A DNA stretch of 10,678 nt from NCBI GenBank assembly GCA_934278005.1, contig CAKQWG010000108.1:1-10678 (forward strand). The letters are read 5' to 3'. Numbering within the stretch: position 1 is the stretch's first letter; the number at the start of each line of letters is the position of its first letter. Source of the stretch: an uncultured Pirellulaceae bacterium (GTDB lineage: Bacteria > Planctomycetota > Planctomycetia > Pirellulales > Pirellulaceae). Positions 5,817 through 10,678 of the stretch are shown in pieces. A program made the translations under genes and the position numbers. Below the pieces are notes generated by a model. It saw only the letters and a list, made by a program, of their open reading frames with translations. It did not search any database and was not told the DNA's origin.

Positions 5817-7426
5817 TGTTGATCGAAGTGAGCCAAGCCTCCACTCGAGAGCGGCGCATCGAAGAAGTTTTCCAAGCCAATCTAACCAAACTGCGAATGT
5901 CGACCGATCGCGTCTTCGCATGGTTGCTGCTGGGGCAGTGGATATTTGCCATCGCGTGCAGCCTGTGGATATCTCCTACGAGCTGGGACGGGCCTGAATC
6001 GTCCGTCCATATCCATGTCTGGGCGGCGGTGTGCTTGGGAGGAGTCTTGATCAGTCTGCCGCTGGCACTGATCTTCTGGTTTCCCAGTAGCCCACTGAAT
6101 CGCTTTGTCAATGCATCTGCCCAAGTCCTGTTCTCGTCTTTGTTGATCCATTTAATGGGTGGCCGCATCGAAGCTCATTTTCATATCTTCGGTTCGCTGG
6201 CGATTCTGTCATTCTACCGAGACGCTAAGGTCTTCATCCCAGCGGTTGCAATCATCCTGCTGGATCATGGTTTGCGAGGCCTGTTTTGGCCTGAGTCGGT
6301 ATTTGGCATCGTAGCGGCGGCTCCCTGGCGCGCGGTGGAGCACGGCGGTTGGGTTTTGTTCGAAACCGTATTTTTGGTGTGGGGCGTGACTCAAGCTCGC
6401 GTGCACTTGCGCTCCCTGGCCACGATGCAGGCTTCGCTGATGGAGGAGAAGCAACGCTTGGAGGACGAAGTCCAGCAGCGTTTAGAAGAGCATGCCATGA
6501 TGCAGATTCACCTCGCCCAAGCTCAGAAGCTGGAGGCTATTGGCAGCCTGGCTGCGGGGATCTCGCATGAAATCAATACGCCCATGCAATGCGTCAGCAG
6601 CAATGTAGAGTTCCTCAAAAGCTGCTCTCAGCGCGTCCGAGAAATCATGGACCGTTATCACCAAATGCTCCATACAGATGCTCCGGCCAAACGCGAAACT
6701 CGCATCGCGGAAATCAACGCGTTGACCAAATCGCTGCGGTTTGACCATATGCGTCAGCAAGTACCCGAAGCGATCGACGAAGCAGCCATGGCTGTTGATC
6801 GCGTCGTTGGAATCTTGGCCGCGATGAAGGCCATGTCGCATCCGGGAACGAAAGGCAAGGTCCCTACCGATATCAATGCCATCGTACGCAACGCCGTACA
6901 AATCTCCAAAGGCCGTTGGAAACACCTAGCGCGAATGGACCTCGATCTAGGACGAACCATTCCGGTGGTGCACGCATTTCCTGCCCAATTCGGACAGGTC
7001 ATGCTCAATTTGATAATTAACGCGGCAGATGCGATTGGTGAAAATGCGAAACACGGGAAAAAGGGATGCGGCGCAATACGCATCTGCACCTGTGCCGTCG
7101 ATGACGGCGTCATGATCACGGTCAGCGACAATGGCTGCGGCATGGCACGGGACATTCAGGAGCGGCTGTTTGACCCGTTTTTTACGACGAAAGCCATCGG
7201 GCAAGGCACCGGCCAAGGCTTGCCGATCACCCGCGACATCGTCGTCAATCAACATAAGGGCAAGCTTGACTTCACCTCCCAGGTCGGTCTCGGCACCACT
7301 TTTACGCTCTGGGTTCCCCACACCTCTGCACCAGCATGCGCTAACGAAACCGGCGCAGACACACTCAACCTAAATCTTCAAGCCAATGAAAGGACCTGCA
7401 CCAATGTCGAAGCTGCTGTTTGTTGA
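5816..7426 (+). CDS. Multi-pass membrane sensor histidine kinase
   Basis: This 536-residue inner-membrane kinase has about six hydrophobic segments in residues 33-193, a coiled coil (about 197-240), a HisKA domain and a HATPase domain. The H box is GISHEINTP with the phospho-accepting His251. The N box has Asn402 (LNLIINAADAI), G1 is DNGCGM (438-443), the F box is FDPFFTTK (452-459) and G2 is GQGTGQG (462-468). All catalytic boxes are intact. The membrane part holds LLIHLMGGRIEAHFHIFGSL and a DHGLRG motif, giving His112, His121, His123 and His151 in or near helices, which could bind heme or a metal. No PAS or large periplasmic domain is visible, so sensing is probably within the membrane or through RedB. 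AAGGAG at 5802-5807 is well placed, and the ATG overlaps the upstream stop. The natural partners are the two REC proteins downstream. Confidence 0.93.
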   Translation: MLIEVSQASTRERRIEEVFQANLTKLRMSTDRVFAWLLLGQWIFAIACSLWISPTSWDGPESSVHIHVWAAVCLGGVLISLPLALIFWFPSSPLNRFVNASAQVLFSSLLIHLMGGRIEAHFHIFGSLAILSFYRDAKVFIPAVAIILLDHGLRGLFWPESVFGIVAAAPWRAVEHGGWVLFETVFLVWGVTQARVHLRSLATMQASLMEEKQRLEDEVQQRLEEHAMMQIHLAQAQKLEAIGSLAAGISHEINTPMQCVSSNVEFLKSCSQRVREIMDRYHQMLHTDAPAKRETRIAEINALTKSLRFDHMRQQVPEAIDEAAMAVDRVVGILAAMKAMSHPGTKGKVPTDINAIVRNAVQISKGRWKHLARMDLDLGRTIPVVHAFPAQFGQVMLNLIINAADAIGENAKHGKKGCGAIRICTCAVDDGVMITVSDNGCGMARDIQERLFDPFFTTKAIGQGTGQGLPITRDIVVNQHKGKLDFTSQVGLGTTFTLWVPHTSAPACANETGADTLNLNLQANERTCTNVEAAVC

Positions 7427-8567
7427 TGACGATGCGAGCTTGCTCCGCGCACTCGATCGCAGTCTCCGCTTTGACTATGAATTGCAATTAGCCGAGTCGG
7501 GTGAGATAGCGCTCGACATGTTGCGGGGTGACAATTCGACGGCCGTTATTGTTACCGACATGGAAATGCCTGGTATGGACGGGCTCCAATTTATCGAACA
7601 AGCCAGGCAAATTGCCCCGCATAGCATCTATCTGATGTTAACTGGCAACCAAGACTTTGACACGGCCATCGCTGCAGTGAACGATGGATCGGTGTTCCGT
7701 TTTTTGAGTAAACCATGTCCGATTGCAGCCATCAAACGAGCCGTCGGTGCGGCCTTCCAACAGCGTGAGTTGCTGTACTCGGAACGAGAGCTATTGGAGC
7801 GCACGTGTGTTGGAGCAGTCGATCTACTGAGTGATGTCATCGAGTCGGTCAAACCGGAATTGCTCGACCACACTCGCCGCGTCGACGGCACGATGCAAAG
7901 TTGCGAGGGTGCCCTGGGCGGCGCTGGCTCATACGAGTATCGCTTGGCGGCCAAGCTGGGACTGCTGGGTTTTGCGCTAATGCCTCAAATTGAGCAAGAC
8001 AATTTCCGTAGGCTTCGCCCATCGAACCCGGCCAGCCAGTTGCTATTGACCAAGTTCATGGAAACCTCCTCGCGACTTGTGGGCCGCATCCCTCGCTTGG
8101 CACCAGTTGCAGAACTCCTCGCCAGTGTACCACAGGCTGATATGCTGGCGCTCCATGGAACGGCAGCTCTCAGCTCCCCGGCAGTTGGCGCGGCGCTGCT
8201 GAAGCTTGCGATTCTCTGGAACGTAGCCATCCACAAAGAGAGCAGCGCTAGCAATGCTTTGCGACAACTCTCCGCAGCCGTACCGGACATCCCACCGGTA
8301 ATCGAAAGCGTTCTGCTGGCTAGCGGCGGCGACTGCGAGCGCGAGCCAGTGGTATGGACCAAACTACACGAACTGCGAGAGGGCATGCTGCTCCGCCATA
8401 ATGTCATGGGGGTTGACGGGCGAACACTCATTCGTGCAGGATTGCCGCTCACTCAAACAATTATCGAAAAACTAAAATTGCATGAGGGGACTTTGGATCA
8501 CGTAAAATTTGCCGTGGATCCAGAATACGTTCGTCATGCCTACGTCCCAGCCGGAGCTCCAGTATGA
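7404..8567 (+). CDS. Response regulator with degenerate HD output domain
   Basis: This protein of about 387 residues starts with a complete receiver domain: acidic pocket DDD (8-10), phospho-acceptor Asp52 in TDMEMPGMDG, Thr80 and Lys103 (SKPC). Residues 125-340 look like an HD/HD-GYP-type helical domain that has lost its metal ligands. Where the HD pair is expected the sequence reads AKLGLLG, and no HHExxDGxGYP motif exists. LVGRIPRLAPVAELL (225-239) fits the equivalent region of such proteins. The C-terminal stretch ELREGMLLRHNVMGVDGRTL resembles the tail of HD-GYP regulators. It is therefore probably non-catalytic, perhaps an adaptor or regulator of the next protein. An ATG at 7386 is possible, but AAGGA at 7390-7394 supports 7404. 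The gene overlaps the kinase by 23 bp, implying coupled translation. Confidence 0.85.
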   Translation: MSKLLFVDDDASLLRALDRSLRFDYELQLAESGEIALDMLRGDNSTAVIVTDMEMPGMDGLQFIEQARQIAPHSIYLMLTGNQDFDTAIAAVNDGSVFRFLSKPCPIAAIKRAVGAAFQQRELLYSERELLERTCVGAVDLLSDVIESVKPELLDHTRRVDGTMQSCEGALGGAGSYEYRLAAKLGLLGFALMPQIEQDNFRRLRPSNPASQLLLTKFMETSSRLVGRIPRLAPVAELLASVPQADMLALHGTAALSSPAVGAALLKLAILWNVAIHKESSASNALRQLSAAVPDIPPVIESVLLASGGDCEREPVVWTKLHELREGMLLRHNVMGVDGRTLIRAGLPLTQTIIEKLKLHEGTLDHVKFAVDPEYVRHAYVPAGAPV

Positions 8568-9799
8568 CGGCCAAATTGCTTTTTATAGACGATGATCCAC
8601 TAGTCCTCTCCGCCTTTCGACGTTCGCTTGAAGATCGACACCCGGAGTGGCAAGCTGACTTCATCGCGTGTCCGCTCGAAGCCTGGGAACGCGTCCAACG
8701 CCAGCCCTACGATACCATCGTGGTGGACATGAAAATGCCCCACATGACCGGCCTGGAGTTCCTAGTCCATGTTAAATCCAACCCAGCCACGCGAGCCATC
8801 CCCGTGGTGATCGTCACCGGGTCCGCTGCCTCGGATGATAAACGCAAAGCGCTGGACTACGGCGCGGCAGATCTGCTGAACAAGCCGGTGTCCGCCGACG
8901 ATCTCGACGCCCGAATTCGCAGCTCGCTAAAGCTCCGCTACTACGAACAGCAGCTTGAAAAACAGAGCGAATTGCTGGCTCGGCAGGTGTCGCTCAAGAC
9001 TGCAGAATTGTCTGCGTCGCGGTTGGAGATAATTTGGCGGCTTGCAAAGGCCAGCGAGTATCGGGACGAAGATACCGGTAATCACGTCATCCGCGTGGGA
9101 GCCTATAGCCGCATTCTGGCCAAACGCATGGGGCTTTCCGCCGATTTCTGCGACACAATTTTTCATGCCGCACCACTGCACGACTTGGGAAAACTCGGCA
9201 TACCAGATTCCGTTTTATTGAAGCCTGGAAAGCTCAACGATGAAGAGTGGAGGGTCATGAAGACGCACTGCCAAATTGGTGTGTCCATTCTGAATGAGGA
9301 GTGCAAGCTGGGACGCCTAGCCAGAACCTCATTCGAGGAGGACTGCGTAGCGGCTTCCATGAGCCAGGACAATCCATTCCTAAGCATGGCCTCCGATATC
9401 GCCCGTTCGCATCATGAAAGATGGGACGGAGCTGGCTACCCACACGGGCTTGCCGCATCGCAAATTCCTCTAGCGGCGCGAATCGTGGCTCTGAGCGATG
9501 TATACGATGCACTCAGGAGTCGGCGGCCCTACAAAGAGCAAGCGTCGGTTGACCAAGCCGTGTCGATTATTATCGCAGGTACGGGCAGCCATTTTGATCC
9601 CCAGGTCGTGCAGGCCTTCCTCGACGGCTTGGAGTTGATCCGAGCTACCGAAATATCGCTGGGCGATTTCCACAATGGCCCAACACCCGCCAAGCTACCC
9701 TTGCCTGCGCTCGGCTTGACCGACGGCGAGAGCTATTCGTCCAGCGGGATGGCCCAGGCCTACTTGGTTCCCATGGGCAGCGCTGCTCTCGGCATGTGA
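8564..9799 (+). CDS. Response regulator with HD-GYP c-di-GMP phosphodiesterase domain
   Basis: This 411-residue cytoplasmic protein has a REC domain (acidic residues 9-11, phospho-acceptor Asp55 in VVDMKMP, Thr85, Lys107), a linking helix (122-160) and an HD-GYP domain (about 160-365). The metal-binding and signature residues are present: GNHVIRV with His174, LHDLGKLGIPD with His206 and Asp207, His235, HHERWDGAGYP (283-293) and SDVYDAL with Asp312. The family hydrolyses c-di-GMP, so this is likely an active phosphodiesterase controlled by the upstream kinase. An insertion of about 20-25 residues (about 245-275) separates His235 from the HHE motif. The last 45 residues are a low-complexity tail without recognisable function. 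It overlaps the preceding stop by four bases (ATGA), with GGAG at 8553-8556 as ribosome binding site. It is the last gene of the operon. Confidence 0.95.
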   Translation: MTAKLLFIDDDPLVLSAFRRSLEDRHPEWQADFIACPLEAWERVQRQPYDTIVVDMKMPHMTGLEFLVHVKSNPATRAIPVVIVTGSAASDDKRKALDYGAADLLNKPVSADDLDARIRSSLKLRYYEQQLEKQSELLARQVSLKTAELSASRLEIIWRLAKASEYRDEDTGNHVIRVGAYSRILAKRMGLSADFCDTIFHAAPLHDLGKLGIPDSVLLKPGKLNDEEWRVMKTHCQIGVSILNEECKLGRLARTSFEEDCVAASMSQDNPFLSMASDIARSHHERWDGAGYPHGLAASQIPLAARIVALSDVYDALRSRRPYKEQASVDQAVSIIIAGTGSHFDPQVVQAFLDGLELIRATEISLGDFHNGPTPAKLPLPALGLTDGESYSSSGMAQAYLVPMGSAALGM

Positions 9800-9804
9800 T
9801 CGCC

Positions 9805-9834
9805 AGCTAAGTTGCTAACTAGCTACCGCGCTAG
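9805..9834. terminator. Possible convergent terminator region
   Basis: The 47-bp gap between two converging genes is rich in GCTA words. AGCTA (9805-9809) can pair with TAGCT (9820-9824), or CTAGC (9819-9823) with GCTAG (9830-9834); the two hairpins exclude each other. Stems are five pairs and neither has a T-run, so this is position-based support only. Confidence 0.25.
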
Positions 9835-9846
9835 CCAGCCAAGCCG

Positions 9847-10167
9847 CTACCTAGCTTCAGGCAGTCTAACCAAAATGGCATCACCATCGACTCGCACGGC
9901 ATAGCTGCCGGTAGCCTCGGTCGCGGGCATGGTGACCGCTTGACCATCGCGCACATCGAACTGGGCACCGTGTCGCGGACAGGAGATGCAGAAACCTTCG
10001 AGCTCGCCATCGCCCAAAGTTCCGCCATCGTGGGTACAGACGTCTTCGATGCAGTAGTATTCACCGTCGACGCGCACGATCACCAGGAAGTGATCGTCGA
10101 GCTCAACGCAGAGCTTGCCCGAAGCGGGCAAGTCGGCGAGTTTAGCAACTTCAATGAATTCGGACAT
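9847..10167 (-). CDS. Rieske [2Fe-2S] ferredoxin of a Suf operon
   Basis: This is a small soluble Rieske-type ferredoxin of 106 residues. The cluster-binding motifs are CTH (Cys44, His46) and CPRHG (Cys63, His66), giving the two-Cys, two-His ligands of a Rieske [2Fe-2S] centre; the spacing is normal. It has no signal peptide or membrane anchor, so it acts in the cytoplasm as an electron carrier, like the NirD or dioxygenase-ferredoxin type. The ATG at 10165-10167 lies four bases after the sufD stop codon, so the two are almost surely co-translated. The frame is open 20 codons further upstream, but that part would lie inside sufD and is not needed for the fold. The context suggests electron supply for Fe-S assembly, which is inference. 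No further gene follows on this strand. Confidence 0.92.
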   Translation of the reverse strand: MSEFIEVAKLADLPASGKLCVELDDHFLVIVRVDGEYYCIEDVCTHDGGTLGDGELEGFCISCPRHGAQFDVRDGQAVTMPATEATGSYAVRVDGDAILVRLPEAR

Positions 10168-10171
10168 GGGC

Positions 10172-10678
10172 TTAGCGGTACTCTCGGACTTGCCGTGCAA
10201 TGGAGTGTCCGAGTGCGTCGCGCACACTCTCGATGGTAATACGGTCGAAGATCTGCTGGAAAAATCCAGTCACGATCATCCGCACCGCTTCCTTGCGCGT
10301 GAACCCGCGGCTCTGTGCGTAGAAGATCAGTTCCTCGTCGACCTTGCCGGATGTACTGCCGTGCGTGCAACGGACGTCGTCGGCCAGAATCTCTAGGCCC
10401 GGAATCGAATCGGCCCGAGCGTCCTCGCTGAGCATCAGGTTGTCGTTGCGTTGGTAGCCGTCGGTCTTTTGCGCAATCGGATCCACTTCGATCATCCCGC
10501 GCCACACCGTCCGCGATTGGTCTTGCAGGGCGGCCTTGTAAAGGAAATCGCTACGGCACGAAGGGGCTTGGTGGTGCTGCAAAGTGTTGTAGGTCAGTTG
10601 TTGCTTATCGCGAGTGAAGAGCACACCATTGACCTGGCAGTTGGCACCTTTGCCGACCATCGACACGTGTTGATTGAC
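10172..10678 (-). CDS. sufD: Fe-S assembly protein SufD, C-terminal part
   Basis: The gene runs off the right edge of the window, and only its last 168 residues are visible. SufD forms the scaffold complex SufBCD with SufB and the ATPase SufC and helps build Fe-S clusters in the cytoplasm. The visible part is the end of the beta-helix core and the C-terminal helical domain. It has the family stretch ARADSIPGLEILADDVRC followed by THG, and SRGFTRKEAVRMIVTGFF near the end. The CTHG motif supports SufD over SufB, which has CEH at this place; the histidine corresponds to one implicated in cluster formation in E. coli SufD. The reading frame is intact up to the edge. The Rieske ferredoxin gene follows four bases after the TAA. 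Confidence 0.95.
   Translation of the reverse strand, partial: VNQHVSMVGKGANCQVNGVLFTRDKQQLTYNTLQHHQAPSCRSDFLYKAALQDQSRTVWRGMIEVDPIAQKTDGYQRNDNLMLSEDARADSIPGLEILADDVRCTHGSTSGKVDEELIFYAQSRGFTRKEAVRMIVTGFFQQIFDRITIESVRDALGHSIARQVREYR

Noticed and set aside
6482..6925. 147-codon minus-strand open frame inside the histidine kinase gene
   Set aside because: The plus-strand kinase is unambiguous here, with its H box and helices; the reverse frame has no start signal or domain.
10168..10227. Upstream extension of the Rieske ferredoxin by 20 codons
   Set aside because: It would overlap sufD; the ATG four bases after the sufD stop gives a complete ferredoxin of usual length.
10080..10505. 141-codon minus-strand frame overlapping sufD and the ferredoxin gene
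   Set aside because: It is rich in Arg, Asp and Pro and is the shifted frame of two clear genes.

Overview
The window looks like chromosomal DNA of a planctomycete, probably of the Pirellulaceae type. The evidence is indirect: a large protein with a degenerate J-like N-terminus, one membrane helix, a low-complexity linker and a C-terminal domain of a style I associate with Rhodopirellula relatives; a sufD gene followed directly by a Rieske ferredoxin; a RedB-type CPC thioredoxin-fold protein next to a sensor kinase; and a bacterial Bax1/DUF790 protein. I see no rRNA, tRNA, CRISPR array, transposase or phage gene.

Layout. Bases 1-261 hold a small 15-bp tandem repeat, perhaps the tail of an upstream gene, and no certain feature. 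A Bax1/DUF790-type nuclease gene follows (262-1473), then a 300-bp gap with a possible promoter. Next come trxA (1774-2103) and the membrane-anchored J-like protein (2131-3936), probably one operon. A 315-bp gap with a GACT-rich cluster and a good promoter candidate leads to a Crp/Fnr-type regulator (4267-5010). After 167 bp starts a tightly packed four-gene signalling operon (5178-9799): a RedB-like membrane-anchored thioredoxin-fold protein, a multi-pass sensor histidine kinase with a histidine-rich membrane domain, a response regulator with a degenerate HD output domain, and a response regulator with an intact HD-GYP domain. The last three gene junctions overlap. On the minus strand, converging on it, are the end of sufD (cut by the window edge) and a Rieske ferredoxin gene.

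The most interesting unit is the four-gene cassette. It combines a putative redox or metal-handling protein, a membrane sensor with conserved-looking histidines, and two REC proteins, one a pseudo-enzyme version and one apparently an active c-di-GMP phosphodiesterase. My inference is that it turns a redox, metal or respiratory-state signal into a change in c-di-GMP, perhaps under the Crp/Fnr protein encoded just upstream. The neighbouring thioredoxin and Suf genes fit a redox and Fe-S neighbourhood but are separate transcription units.
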